Shown: positions 1 through 8,343, counted from the stretch's first letter. The stretch is DNA of 11,362 bases from Candidatus Sabulitectum sp. (GCA_023145935.1 JAGLDB010000049.1:1-11362); one strand, 5' to 3'. Numbers and translations are program-made. The notes: generated by a model from the sequence alone, not told the origin.

Positions 1-1162
1 GGAAGAGGGCAGGGTCCTCCGGAGCAATAATGTAGACCCTGGGCCAGTCTTCACTGTTTGCCTCAAAACCGGTAATTCCGTATCTGTTAACAGTAACGGA
101 GATGTTTTCATGAGTTTCATCTGTGCGCAGGGCGGCAGTGAACAGGTAGTCACCGGTTGCACAGTCATAAACTCTGAAAACTGGAGAGTCGTGGATACTG
201 CTGAGGGCCCACAGTCTGTTGTTGTTGTCCACAGCAAGACCGCCAATAAAAACCTTGTATTCCTCTATCTGAAAGTGATCTGCCATTTCTGGCGGAGTGC
301 CGGTGGCTGCCATGCTGGATCTCAGCAGATCCCGTTCTTCTTCGATCTCCGCATCGGATTTTTTTGCCCTGGGATGATCTTCAATTATCTGCCAGACTTC
401 TTCACCGTCCATGGAGAGCGCAGTTATCACATAATCTTCAGTGGAGTAAGGGGCTGTGAAAATGTGACCGTTCTGGTCTGTGTCGAAGAAGACCATGGTT
501 TTTACTGAAGAGGTAAGGTCATTCATGTCGAAGAGAACCATGTTTCTGGTATACTCAATATCGTATGCGGAAGAGTCTGTCCAGAGATAGAGTCCCATCC
601 CTATGAGCATTTCTTCTTCAGTCTGTTCAAACTCAGGTTTGAGCCCCACAAACCCATTGTGGACCGGCGATATCATTATGGGGGGAGTGGGGAAGAAGCC
701 GGTCATTGCTTCTGTGAAATTGTACTCAGGACCGTAGAAGTTGAGCTTTCCTCCCATTGCATCAGGAACGATGAAGCTGCCATCTTCTGTTACCGCGAAG
801 GTGGAGAGCATAAGGTATTCTCCAGGCCCGCTTCCCTTGCGGCCCACGGAAGAAATGAATTCTCCCTCTGGAGAGAATACACCGATAACACTCTTCATCA
901 TGTCAGCAATGGCGATGTTGCCGTCAGGAAGAAATTGTGCTCCAACGATCTGGCCGAAAACCAGATTTGAGTCTCCCAGTTCAACGCCTATCGAGTCGGT
1001 GATCTCCAGCCAGTAGTCGATCTCCGGCATTGGGACACCAGTTGCTCCGGCATCATCTGCCTGCTGTGCATTTCCGGATGTATCAGCCGGGTCGGAACCT
1101 GAGCCGCAGGCCGCCAGTACAAGTAGTGTAACAATACTTAGAATTGAAAGCAGTTTTGCCAT
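1..1162 (-). CDS. Six-bladed beta-propeller lipoprotein (3' end cut by window edge)
   Basis: The frame is open from an ATG at 1162 through the left edge, giving 387 residues with the C-terminus missing. An AAGGAG ribosome site lies 5 nt upstream of the ATG. Residues 1-19 form a lipoprotein signal: a short basic start, a hydrophobic stretch, then LAAC with the lipidated Cys at 19 followed by GSGS, so the mature protein should be membrane-anchored outside the cytoplasm. A low-complexity linker (about 20-45) precedes repeated beta-strand-like segments of the pattern 'LPDGNIAIAD', 'VTEDGSFIV' and 'VDNNNRLWAL'. GRKGSGPGEY at residues 107-116 (positions 844-815) resembles the signature of the 6-bladed propeller family of Bacteroidetes and related phyla. 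No catalytic residues are recognised; binding or scaffolding is an inference. It starts 38 nt after glnA and is probably co-transcribed with it. It could instead be an NHL-repeat or SMP-30-like protein. Confidence 0.82.
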   Translation of the reverse strand, partial: MAKLLSILSIVTLLVLAACGSGSDPADTSGNAQQADDAGATGVPMPEIDYWLEITDSIGVELGDSNLVFGQIVGAQFLPDGNIAIADMMKSVIGVFSPEGEFISSVGRKGSGPGEYLMLSTFAVTEDGSFIVPDAMGGKLNFYGPEYNFTEAMTGFFPTPPIMISPVHNGFVGLKPEFEQTEEEMLIGMGLYLWTDSSAYDIEYTRNMVLFDMNDLTSSVKTMVFFDTDQNGHIFTAPYSTEDYVITALSMDGEEVWQIIEDHPRAKKSDAEIEEERDLLRSSMAATGTPPEMADHFQIEEYKVFIGGLAVDNNNRLWALSSIHDSPVFRVYDCATGDYLFTAALRTDETHENISVTVNRYGITGFEANSEDWPRVYIIAPEDPALF

Positions 1163-1200
1163 TATATCTCCTTGCTGCCTAGTTCTGATTGCTGGCTGCT

Positions 1201-2625
1201 CTACAGAGAGAAGTACAGCTTGTGCTCAAGGGGATGGGGATTGCCCTTGAATAGATCTGCTTCTTTTCTCTTTATGCCTATGAATGCGTCTATAAGGTCA
1301 GGGGTGAACACATCATCGCTTTCCAGGAACTCTCTGTCTGCATCAAGGGAATCAAGAGCTTCATCAAGGCTGGTTGGAAGTTGTGAGAGAGCTGAAGTAT
1401 CGTATCCCTGAGCAAAAACATTTTCATCAATGGGACCGAATCCCATATCCTCTGGAACCATTTCTTTGCGAATACCATCAATTGCAGCCATAAGCATGGC
1501 TCCCATTGCCAGATAGGGGTTACAGGTGCCGTCTGCTACCCTGTATTCGAACCTCATCTTTTTGGGACTTCGGGCATAAGCGGGAACTCTGATGGCAGCG
1601 GACCGGTTGGGGCCACTGAAGAATCTGTAGACAGGAGCCTCCTGATTTGGAACCAGCCTTCTGTAGCTGTTCACGCTTGGGTTGGTAAAGGCACAGAGGG
1701 CTCTTGCATGGTGAAGAATGCCTGCAATAGCACTTCTTGCAGTTGAGCTGAGGCTGCAGTATCCATCTTTGTCAAAGAATATTCGTTCACCGGATTTCTC
1801 AAAGTAAAGGTGAAAGTGCATACCGTTGCCCGGCTCGCCGGGAATGGGCTTTGGCATAAAGGTGGATGCAAGGTTGTTCTCAAGGGCTACATTTCGAATG
1901 ATGTGTTTGGTGATCATCACATTGTCGGCACTCATGAGCATGGGCGAGAAATTCACCTCGATCTCGGACTGTCCCCATCGGCCAACCTCATGATGGTGGT
2001 ACTTTACCTGAATCCCCGCATCGTTCATTCTAGAAACCATATCTCCTCTGACATCGTGCAGACTGTCCACAGGGAACATCGCATGGTATCCACTTTGAGT
2101 GGGATGAACAAGACCGTGCGACTCGACATTTTCTGATGATCCGGGATTCTCAATGCTGGTGAATTCGTATCCTGCGTTACCTGATCCATCCCAGAATTTT
2201 GCGCTGTCGAACAGATTGAACTCGAATTCCGGAGCCCAGTAACTGTCTGAGGCTATGCCTGAAAACTTAAGAAGGCTGTCTGCCTTTTTCATTATTCCTC
2301 TGGGGTCTCTGGAATACGGATGACCGGTGACGCAATCCACTATGTCTCCGAAGAGAGCTACTGTTTTTTTCTTGGCAAACGGGTCGAAATAGAGTCGTCT
2401 GGGATCAGGTACAAGGGCCATATCGCCCGATTCCACTTTGCTCATACCGTCAAGGGTGGAACCGTCAAAACCCACACCTCTCAGGAAAAGGTCACTTGGT
2501 GCGGAAACAACAGGGATAGTAACATGTCTCCAGTATCCCAGGAGATCAGTAAATCTGATATCTATCTCTTCAATACCTTTTTCTTTCAGTTTGCTCTGAA
2601 CTGCCTCTATTATTCCGCTGCTCAA
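1201..2625 (-). CDS. glnA: Class I glutamine synthetase
   Basis: This cytosolic dodecameric enzyme makes glutamine from glutamate, ammonia and ATP. At 474 residues it has the usual GSI length. The active-site elements are visible: E133 and E135 in APEFEF, E213 and E221 in HHEVGRWGQSE, H270 in NGMHFH, NPSVNSYRRLVP at 315-326, the flap glutamate E329, R341 in NRSAAIRVP, and the 360-385 block ending in NPYLAMGAMLMAAIDGI. The region that carries NLYDLPPEE in adenylylated GSI-beta enzymes reads ENVFAQGYD here (401-409), with Phe404 at the tyrosine position, so control by GlnE-type adenylylation is unlikely. The start is TTG at 2625, overlapping the ispG stop by 4 nt (TTGA), with AAAGGCGGT upstream; no in-frame ATG fits better. 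It sits after ispG and before a lipoprotein gene rather than beside glnB or amt. I am sure of the family; the specific gene name assumes the ordinary biosynthetic role. Confidence 0.96.
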   Translation of the reverse strand: MSSGIIEAVQSKLKEKGIEEIDIRFTDLLGYWRHVTIPVVSAPSDLFLRGVGFDGSTLDGMSKVESGDMALVPDPRRLYFDPFAKKKTVALFGDIVDCVTGHPYSRDPRGIMKKADSLLKFSGIASDSYWAPEFEFNLFDSAKFWDGSGNAGYEFTSIENPGSSENVESHGLVHPTQSGYHAMFPVDSLHDVRGDMVSRMNDAGIQVKYHHHEVGRWGQSEIEVNFSPMLMSADNVMITKHIIRNVALENNLASTFMPKPIPGEPGNGMHFHLYFEKSGERIFFDKDGYCSLSSTARSAIAGILHHARALCAFTNPSVNSYRRLVPNQEAPVYRFFSGPNRSAAIRVPAYARSPKKMRFEYRVADGTCNPYLAMGAMLMAAIDGIRKEMVPEDMGFGPIDENVFAQGYDTSALSQLPTSLDEALDSLDADREFLESDDVFTPDLIDAFIGIKRKEADLFKGNPHPLEHKLYFSL

Positions 2626-3683
2626 TTCTGTGACCGCCTTTCAAGATTGTTAAGCTCAATTATGAGTCGTTCTTCAAGTTTATCTTCTGGAACTGTGCCG
2701 ATGGATCTGCCGTTTCGCCACAGCTGAAATCCGTGAGGTGTTCCGATTATTGCCATATCCGCATCTCTTGCCTCTCCAGGGCCGTTGACTTCACATCCCA
2801 TGACTGCCACCGTAATCGGCAACTGCAGACCCTGTACCATTCTTTGAACTTTGAGAGCAAGAACCTCTACATCAAGTCTGGCTCTGGCACAAGTGGGACA
2901 GCTTACAATTCTAACGAATCTATGCCTTAAATCAAGGGAGGAGAGTATTTCCCATCCTGCTGCGGGTTCCGGTTCTGGAGAGCCGGAAATGGATACCCTT
3001 ATGGTGTCTCCGATGTTTTCGTTGAGCAGAATACCCATGGCTACAGCGCTTCGTATACCGGCGGTTCCCCTGGGTCCTGCCTCGGTGACGCCCAGATGAA
3101 GGGGATAAGGGCATTCAGCAGCAGCCCTTCTGTTGGCTCTTACTGTGAGCATTGGATCAGATGCTTTCAAAGAAAGCACTATGTCCTTGAAACCGGTCTC
3201 AGCGAGAAGCGCAACATGTCTTTCAGCGGCAGCCCACATGGAGTCTTCGTTCACCCCCTGATATTTCTCACGGAGGTCAGCCGGCACGCTGCCGGAATTG
3301 ACTCCTATTCTGATGGGTATACCGTGTTCTCCTGCAAGCTCAGCAATTTTATGGACATCATCCGCTCGGGGGATGTTGCCGGGATTCAGTCTGAGTTTGT
3401 GTACCCCTGCCTGAATTGAGCTGATTGCGAGATCAGCCCTGAAGTGAATGTCGGCTACGATCGGGACTGGAGATTTCTCAATGATCTTGTGAAGAGCCCC
3501 GGCAGCTTCCTGATCCGGAACAGAAACCCTGACTATCTCTGCGCCGAGAAAGGCAAGCTTGCTGATCTGCTCCAGAGTTGCAGCGTGGTCAGAGGTTGGT
3601 GTATTGGTCATGGATTGAACTGCAACAGGCGCTCCTGCTCCAATTGCTACCTTACCAATTTGTACTCCTACCCTGGAAGCCAT
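2622..3683 (-). CDS. ispG: 4-hydroxy-3-methylbut-2-enyl diphosphate synthase (flavodoxin/ferredoxin), IspG/GcpE
   Basis: IspG converts 2-C-methyl-D-erythritol 2,4-cyclodiphosphate to HMBPP, the penultimate step of the MEP isoprenoid pathway, using a [4Fe-4S] cluster in the cytosol. The protein has 353 residues, the length of the two-domain bacterial form without the plant-type insertion. The N-terminal TIM barrel begins with PVAVQSMTNTPTSD, and KLRLNPGNI lies at 96-104. The C-terminal domain holds the cluster ligands C262 and C265 (SCPTCARA) and C297 (VMGCEVNGPGEA), with the fourth ligand E304. The ATG at 3683 follows the prmC stop by 2 nt. Its ribosome site AAGGAGA lies inside the last codons of prmC, so the two are likely translationally coupled. 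The gene's 3' end overlaps the glnA start. Confidence 0.97.
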   Translation of the reverse strand: MASRVGVQIGKVAIGAGAPVAVQSMTNTPTSDHAATLEQISKLAFLGAEIVRVSVPDQEAAGALHKIIEKSPVPIVADIHFRADLAISSIQAGVHKLRLNPGNIPRADDVHKIAELAGEHGIPIRIGVNSGSVPADLREKYQGVNEDSMWAAAERHVALLAETGFKDIVLSLKASDPMLTVRANRRAAAECPYPLHLGVTEAGPRGTAGIRSAVAMGILLNENIGDTIRVSISGSPEPEPAAGWEILSSLDLRHRFVRIVSCPTCARARLDVEVLALKVQRMVQGLQLPITVAVMGCEVNGPGEARDADMAIIGTPHGFQLWRNGRSIGTVPEDKLEERLIIELNNLERRSQN

Positions 3684-3685
3684 TG

Positions 3686-4552
3686 TTATCTCCTTATGGC
3701 TGTGACCATTCTGTGATTTTCCCAGAGGTCTTTACCTGTTCGGATATCTGACCAGAGTTCCCTGTCGAATAATGATGGTACTGAGATCTCCTGGTCAAAA
3801 CCAGTCTCCAGGACCACCAGACCTCCTGATCTTATTTTCTCCGGAATTGTCTCTATGAGTTCCAATATAAGCAAAGTTCCTCCGCTGCCCCCATCAAGAG
3901 CCAGAAGAGGATCGTGGTTTCTGACCTCTGATTGAAGAGATGATATATTCTCAGAGGGAATGTACGGGAGATTGGCGACGATCACATCAAATTTTCCATC
4001 CTTTGATATCGAATGAACAGCTGGAGGGATGTGAGCCAGGTGGCAGTTTACAGCGGAGTAATTCCCGGCGTTCAAGAGCTGCCTGTTCTCATTGGCCAGT
4101 TCTATTGCTGATGTTGAGATGTCAGTGCCTATTACTTTTGATTGGGGAATTTCCAGAGCCAGAGTAATACCAATGATCCCGGAACCGGTACCCACGTCCA
4201 GAATAAGAGGTCTGGAAGGCAATTCTGTTTTTGTTATGAATTCAACAAGAAGTTCGGTTTCCGGCCTTGGTATAAGAGCTCTTCTATCTACAGTGAATGT
4301 TCTGCCGTAGAAATCCCATTCCCCGATCACATGCTGAAGGGGAATACCGGATATGCGCTTCTTTACCATGAGAAACAGTTTTTCCTTCTGCTTGGTATCC
4401 AGCAGGAAGTCATGCTTCAGGTACAGCTGTGATGGTTTTATGGAAATCGTATGAGCTACAAGTATTTTCGCCTGCCAGAGACTATCTTCGCCATTCAATC
4501 CAGCGGTTTCAAGCAAGCTGGAAGCTTCATGAATGGCTTCAGGTATGGTCAT
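3686..4552 (-). CDS. prmC: Peptide chain release factor N5-glutamine methyltransferase PrmC
   Basis: PrmC transfers a methyl group from S-adenosylmethionine to the glutamine of the GGQ motif of release factors, which raises termination efficiency. The protein has 288 residues, the usual length. It has an N-terminal helical domain (about 1-85), then IPRPETE at 94-100, the SAM-binding glycine loop LDVGTGSGIIG at 118-128, an acidic strand end GTDIS (142-146), and DPLLALDGGSGG at 214-225. The substrate motif reads NLPYIP at 194-199, where most PrmC proteins have NPPY. Its position directly downstream of prfA, 19 nt away, matches its substrate. The ATG at 4552 has no strong ribosome site; termination-reinitiation from prfA is an inference. 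Other N5-glutamine or adenine methyltransferases share the fold, but the gene order and length settle the call. Confidence 0.95.
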   Translation of the reverse strand: MTIPEAIHEASSLLETAGLNGEDSLWQAKILVAHTISIKPSQLYLKHDFLLDTKQKEKLFLMVKKRISGIPLQHVIGEWDFYGRTFTVDRRALIPRPETELLVEFITKTELPSRPLILDVGTGSGIIGITLALEIPQSKVIGTDISTSAIELANENRQLLNAGNYSAVNCHLAHIPPAVHSISKDGKFDVIVANLPYIPSENISSLQSEVRNHDPLLALDGGSGGTLLILELIETIPEKIRSGGLVVLETGFDQEISVPSLFDRELWSDIRTGKDLWENHRMVTAIRR

Positions 4553-4571
4553 TGTCTGGCTGTGGAAGGCA

Positions 4572-5699
4572 TTACCTGGCTGATCTTGCTGCGAGGATCT
4601 TCTCCTGGTCAGCTTTTATCAGTGCTTCAATGATCTGATCCAGATTGCCACTGAGGATATCGCTGAGGTTGTGAAGGGTCAGGTGAATTCTGTGATCGGT
4701 GAATCTGCCCTGAGGAAAGTTGTATGTGCGGATCTTTGCTGATCTGTCTCCTGAACCTACCATGCTCTTGCGACTTTCAGATCGCTTGGCATTCTCTTCA
4801 TCCTGCTTCATGATCAGCAGTCTTGATCTGAGAACCTTCATTGCTTTTGCCTTGTTCTTGATCTGGCTTTTTTCATCCTGACACGAGACAACGGTTCCCG
4901 TTGGAAGGTGTGTGATCCGCACTGCCGAGTCGGTAGTATTAACGCTCTGTCCGCCGGGGCCGCTGGACCGGTAAACATCAACGCGAAGTTCGTCACCCCT
5001 GATCTCTACATCGATTTCTTCGGCTTCTGGAAGAACAGCTACCGTACAGGCTGATGTGTGAATTCTTCCACTTGTTTCCGTTTCCGGGACTCTCTGTACT
5101 CTGTGTACCCCTGATTCATACTTAAGCCTGCTGTAGACCTGATTGCCGGAGAGATTAAGAATGATTTCCTTGTAGCCTCCGCGATCGCTTTCTCTTGCGT
5201 TGATAACTTCAGCTTTCCAACCCATCTTCTGGGCATAGTAGCTGTACATCTTAAAGATACTGCCTGCGAAAAGAGCCGCCTCATCACCACCGGTTCCAGC
5301 ACGTATTTCCATTACAACACCACGCTGGTCATTGGGGTCCGGAGGAATAAGAAGGATATTGAGCTTGTGATTAAGCTTTTCCATCCGTTTCTTCAATTCC
5401 GGGATTTCTTCCGCAGCCATTTCACCCAGTTCCGGGTCATTTCCAGCAGCGGCAGCAGTCATCTCCACCAGAAGAGATTCGGTGTCAAGTATGTCAACAA
5501 GAGTTTCATTGATTTTAACAAGACCGTATCGTTCAGTGTTGAGAGACTTCATCAGGGTGCGACTTCGAAGTACTTCAGGCTTGCAGAGTTCGCCGTCTAT
5601 CTCTTTCAGCCGGGCTTCTATTTTTTTCTGCTCGGCGAGTGCTGTGTTTTGGACTTTCTTGTTGTCTGCACTGCTGCCGGACTGTGCATTCTTTGTCAT
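4572..5699 (-). CDS. prfA: Peptide chain release factor 1 (RF1)
   Basis: RF1 recognises UAA and UAG stop codons in the ribosomal A site and triggers peptide release. The protein has 375 residues, about 15 more than the E. coli protein, because of an N-terminal extension (about 1-20) rich in Asn, Ser and Lys. Visible motifs are the PxT codon-recognition tripeptide as PET at 205-207 in [15 protein letters not shown], which marks RF1 rather than RF2 (SPF), and the catalytic GGQ at 249-251 in [28 protein letters not shown] at 133-144 and [14 protein letters not shown] at 325-338 are also family hallmarks. Q251 is the expected methylation target of the PrmC encoded next. The ATG at 5699 overlaps the stop of the DUF1385 gene by 4 nt (ATGA), with GAGGA about 10 nt upstream, indicating coupling. 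Confidence 0.97.
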   Translation of the reverse strand: MTKNAQSGSSADNKKVQNTALAEQKKIEARLKEIDGELCKPEVLRSRTLMKSLNTERYGLVKINETLVDILDTESLLVEMTAAAAGNDPELGEMAAEEIPELKKRMEKLNHKLNILLIPPDPNDQRGVVMEIRAGTGGDEAALFAGSIFKMYSYYAQKMGWKAEVINARESDRGGYKEIILNLSGNQVYSRLKYESGVHRVQRVPETETSGRIHTSACTVAVLPEAEEIDVEIRGDELRVDVYRSSGPGGQSVNTTDSAVRITHLPTGTVVSCQDEKSQIKNKAKAMKVLRSRLLIMKQDEENAKRSESRKSMVGSGDRSAKIRTYNFPQGRFTDHRIHLTLHNLSDILSGNLDQIIEALIKADQEKILAARSAR

Positions 5700-6667
5700 T
5701 GGGCTTTTTCCTCTGCAATTTCAATCTCAGGCGGAAGGTCGTATCCCAATGCCATTTTTGCAGCAGTTTCAGCAACCTCGAGCATTTCAGCTGTGGCGGG
5801 TTTTGTGGTGAGATGCTGGAGCCACAGGCCTGGTTTGGAAAGAGCACGGGCGAAGGCTGATGTATCCAGGTGTTTGTCTGCCATTTTAAGAACCTCGTAG
5901 GAAACGCCCATCACCAGCGGTATCAGCGGAAGGTGATAGAGAACTCTCCAGTGGGCAGCAGGTGAAACACCGGTTGCCAGGTAAACCAAAGAGTCGATAA
6001 TGCCGTAGCAGAGAATGGTAACTATCATTACATACATCAGAAAACTGGTACCGCATCTTGCATGGAGAGTAGTCTGCTTTGCCCCATCCAGGGCAAGACT
6101 GTCAGATCCGTCTTCCCAGGCATGTATGACCTGGTGTTCTGCGCCGTGATACATGAAGACACGGCGAATGTCAGGCATGAGCGATATGACCATTATATAA
6201 AGAACAAAGGCGAAGATCCTAAAAGTACCGGCAATAATATGAATATAGAACTGCTCTACTCCTCCGGCGGAAGGTCCGATCATGGAAACGATCCATGTTG
6301 CCAGACGAAGAGGAAGCCACGCAAAAAGAACTATCGCAAGGGCGACGGCGCCGATGTTTGCAAGCCACATACCGATTTTGGATGATTTCTTTTTTGCATC
6401 TTTGTCTTTACTGTCTTCTTCAACAGTTTCGGCAGACCAGTTCAGGGCTGTGAATCCCAATTTCATGGTCTCTATAAGATTTACCGCGCCTCTGAATATC
6501 GGTTTGCTGAGAATCCCGGTTCTTTCAGGGGGAACCAGGTAGTTCATGTTCTTCGCAACAATGGTTCCATCCGGTTTTCTCACCGCTGCTGCTGCACCAC
6601 CGGGTGCCCGCATGAAAACACCTTCTATAAGAGCTTGTCCACCTATGTTGGGTCTTTTGTTTGTCAT
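5696..6667 (-). CDS. DUF1385 (YqhQ-like) multi-pass membrane protein
   Basis: This is a conserved integral membrane protein of unknown function, 323 residues from the chosen start. It opens with the family signature [11 protein letters not shown] (7-17). Four hydrophobic blocks are visible at about 99-131, 138-166, 208-232 and 242-262. Between them lie [16 protein letters not shown] (172-187) and the conserved RCGTSF (204-209). The C-terminal ~60 residues are soluble and acidic (ends EEKAQ). I chose ATG 6667, with GGAG 5-6 nt upstream, over the in-frame GTG at 6697: that GTG lies inside a strong hairpin and before the conserved N-terminus. The family commonly lies between rpmE and the prfA/prmC pair in Firmicutes and some other bacteria, as here. 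A link to ribosome or release-factor biology is suggested only by that neighbourhood. Confidence 0.88.
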   Translation of the reverse strand: MTNKRPNIGGQALIEGVFMRAPGGAAAAVRKPDGTIVAKNMNYLVPPERTGILSKPIFRGAVNLIETMKLGFTALNWSAETVEEDSKDKDAKKKSSKIGMWLANIGAVALAIVLFAWLPLRLATWIVSMIGPSAGGVEQFYIHIIAGTFRIFAFVLYIMVISLMPDIRRVFMYHGAEHQVIHAWEDGSDSLALDGAKQTTLHARCGTSFLMYVMIVTILCYGIIDSLVYLATGVSPAAHWRVLYHLPLIPLVMGVSYEVLKMADKHLDTSAFARALSKPGLWLQHLTTKPATAEMLEVAETAAKMALGYDLPPEIEIAEEKAQ

Positions 6668-6685
6668 GATTCTCCATATGTGCAA

Positions 6686-6710
6686 AGCGGGAGGCACATT
6701 GCCTCCCGCT
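6686..6710 (-). terminator. Intercistronic 10-bp hairpin between rpmE and the DUF1385 gene
   Basis: AGCGGGAGGC (6686-6695) and GCCTCCCGCT (6701-6710) form a perfect 10-bp, GC-rich stem with a 5-nt loop. Read on the minus strand it starts 21 nt after the rpmE stop and is followed by TTTGCAC, so the U tract is only 3 long. It lies 18 nt before the downstream ATG. It may be a partial terminator that lowers expression of prfA and later genes relative to rho-rpmE, or an RNA-stabilising or processing hairpin. A GTG at 6697 and a GGGAGG sequence are buried in it. Its role is inferred; the structure is visible. Confidence 0.6.
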
Positions 6711-6730
6711 GAATTATCGGATAGGGGTTG

Positions 6731-6949
6731 TTATTCCTCCTGCGTGTCCTTCTGAAGACCGTACTTTCTAAGGTACTTGTCTACCCTGCCCGCAGAATCA
6801 ATAAGTTTCTGCTTTCCAGTGTAAAATGGATGGCATGCCGAGCAGATATCAAATCTGTGATCGCCTTTTGTAGACTTTGTATGAACTTCATTACCGCACG
6901 CACAGGAGAAAACAGCTTCCCCGTACTTTGGATGTATACCTTTTTTCAT
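6731..6949 (-). CDS. rpmE: 50S ribosomal protein L31, zinc-binding form
   Basis: L31 (bL31) bridges the large and small ribosomal subunits near the central protuberance. The 72 residues match the family. MKKGIHPKY opens the protein. The zinc ligands are present: C16 and C18 (FSCACGNE) and C36 and C39 ([14 protein letters not shown]). This is therefore the Zn-containing 'C+' type rather than the Cys-less paralogue made under zinc starvation. The ATG at 6949 has a strong GGAGGA site about 6 nt upstream. It lies 32 nt after rho, the usual rho-rpmE order. The tail KDTQEE is unremarkable. A 10-bp hairpin follows 21 nt after its stop. Confidence 0.97.
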   Translation of the reverse strand: MKKGIHPKYGEAVFSCACGNEVHTKSTKGDHRFDICSACHPFYTGKQKLIDSAGRVDKYLRKYGLQKDTQEE

Positions 6950-6981
6950 TGTTTTCCTCCACGCTGAAAATCGCCCTAATT

Positions 6982-8313
6982 CTACTCGTAGTTCTGCATA
7001 TTGTCAAGGAACCTGCGATTGGATTTGTGCTTTGACAACTGTTTCTTAAGAGTTTCCATTGCCTCAACAGGACTCATCTCCACAAGAATCTTTCTCATTA
7101 CCCATACTCTGCTGATAGTTTCTTCGTCCATGAGAAGATCTTCGCGTCTGGTACCGGACTTGGTTATATCGATTGCAGGATAAATTCGTCTGTCTGCCAG
7201 CCTTCTGTCCAGAACGATCTCACAGTTGCCCGTGCCCTTGAACTCTTCAAAAATGACTTCGTCCATTCTGCTGCCGGTGTCCACCAGCGCTGTGCCGACA
7301 ATGGTCAGGCTACCGCCTTCCACGATGTTTCTTGCAGCGCCGAAGAACCGTTTAGGTCTCTGGAGAGCGTTTGAATCAACTCCGCCGGAGAGAATCTTTC
7401 CAGAGTGAGGAATCACCTGGTTGTTTGCTCTGGCAAGACGGGTGATGCTGTCCAGAAGGATAACAACATCTTTACCGGATTCAGCAAGTCTTTTTGCTTT
7501 CTCCAAAACAAGATCCGCAATGTGGACATGTCTCTTCGGGGGTTCGTCAAAGGTGGAGCTTATAACCTCGCCCTGAACCTGCCGTTTCATGTCTGTTACT
7601 TCTTCCGGTCTTTCATCAATAAGAAGAAGAATTAGTACTACATCCGGATGATTCTGAGTTATGGCGTTGGCAATGTGCTGCAGAAGGATCGTTTTTCCGG
7701 CTCTGGGGGGAGAAACAATAAGCGCTCTCTGGCCAAATCCGATGGGAACAAGAAGATCCATTACCCTTCCAGAGAACTCGTCTGCAGAGGTTTCAAGGGT
7801 GAAGCGTCTCTCCGGGTAATATGGGGTAAGAGTTTCAAATCTTCTTCTGGAAGAGATGTCTTCCGGGCTGAGCCCGTTGATTTTCTCCAGCCGTATGAGG
7901 GCTGCATATTTTTCCCCGTCCCGCGGCTTTCTTGCATGGCCGGAAATAGAGTCTCCGGTTTTTAGATGAAACCTTTTGATCTGGCTTGGCGAAATGTAAA
8001 CATCATCCGGTCCAGGCAGGTAATTGCATGAAGAATTTCTGAGGAACCCGTATCCCTCATTGAGAGTTTCCAGAATCCCCTGTGCAAATCCCAAGCCGTT
8101 CTGTTTTGCTTTCAGCTCAAGAATTGTGGTGATCAGATTGGCCTTTCGAATATTGGTTACTTTGGCAATCCCCGCTTCTTTTGCCATCTCCTGCAGCTCG
8201 ACAAGTGTTTTTGCCTCGAGATCCGACGCGGTAGGTCCGGATATAATTCTTCTGTGCTTGTTGTAAGGGGTCCTTTTCTGTCTATTGGATTTTTGCAATG
8301 AATATCTCTCCAT
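6982..8313 (-). CDS. rho: Transcription termination factor Rho
   Basis: Rho is a hexameric RNA-dependent ATPase that moves along untranslated RNA and releases RNA polymerase. The protein has 443 residues, about 25 more than E. coli, owing to a basic N-terminal extension (1-30, with RQKR and KHRR). An N-terminal helical domain (about 31-70) precedes the cold-shock-like RNA-binding domain with GYGFLR (87-92) and [13 protein letters not shown] (100-111). The ATPase core shows Walker A PPRAGKT (202-208), LLIDERPEE (230-238) with the catalytic Glu, Walker B VVILLD (283-288), the Q-loop region SGGVDSNAL (309-317), the R-loop EFKGTGN (357-363) and SGTRRED (386-392), which should supply the arginine finger. 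No long insertion domain is present. The ATG at 8313 has GGTGGAG 5 nt upstream, but that site is paired in a hairpin (8319-8335). It heads the leftward unit. Confidence 0.97.
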   Translation of the reverse strand: MERYSLQKSNRQKRTPYNKHRRIISGPTASDLEAKTLVELQEMAKEAGIAKVTNIRKANLITTILELKAKQNGLGFAQGILETLNEGYGFLRNSSCNYLPGPDDVYISPSQIKRFHLKTGDSISGHARKPRDGEKYAALIRLEKINGLSPEDISSRRRFETLTPYYPERRFTLETSADEFSGRVMDLLVPIGFGQRALIVSPPRAGKTILLQHIANAITQNHPDVVLILLLIDERPEEVTDMKRQVQGEVISSTFDEPPKRHVHIADLVLEKAKRLAESGKDVVILLDSITRLARANNQVIPHSGKILSGGVDSNALQRPKRFFGAARNIVEGGSLTIVGTALVDTGSRMDEVIFEEFKGTGNCEIVLDRRLADRRIYPAIDITKSGTRREDLLMDEETISRVWVMRKILVEMSPVEAMETLKKQLSKHKSNRRFLDNMQNYE

Positions 8314-8318
8314 GATGC

Positions 8319-8335
8319 TCCACCGACTTGGTGGA
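8319..8335 (-). promoter_or_regulatory. rho leader hairpin that covers the ribosome binding site
   Basis: On the minus strand the sequence before rho reads TCCACC-AAGTC-GGTGGA-GCATC-ATG. TCCACC and GGTGGA pair perfectly over 6 bp with a 5-nt loop. GGTGGAG is also the only Shine-Dalgarno-like sequence at a usable distance from the rho ATG. The pairing is seen directly; reduced or regulated translation of rho is an inference. Rho autoregulation by premature termination is known in other bacteria. Confidence 0.55.
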
Positions 8336-8343
8336 ATTAATAA

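Noticed and set aside
110..508. Plus-strand 132-codon frame
   Set aside because: It lies antisense to the beta-propeller lipoprotein, whose frame, signal peptide and repeats are convincing.
1810..2727. Plus-strand frames opposite glnA and ispG
   Set aside because: They are antisense shadows of two well-conserved enzymes, with no recognisable family features.
6668..6697. GTG 6697 as start of the DUF1385 protein (10 extra residues)
   Set aside because: The GTG lies in the loop and arm of a 10-bp hairpin, and the extra residues precede the conserved GGQALIEGV start. ATG 6667 has a proper GGAG site.
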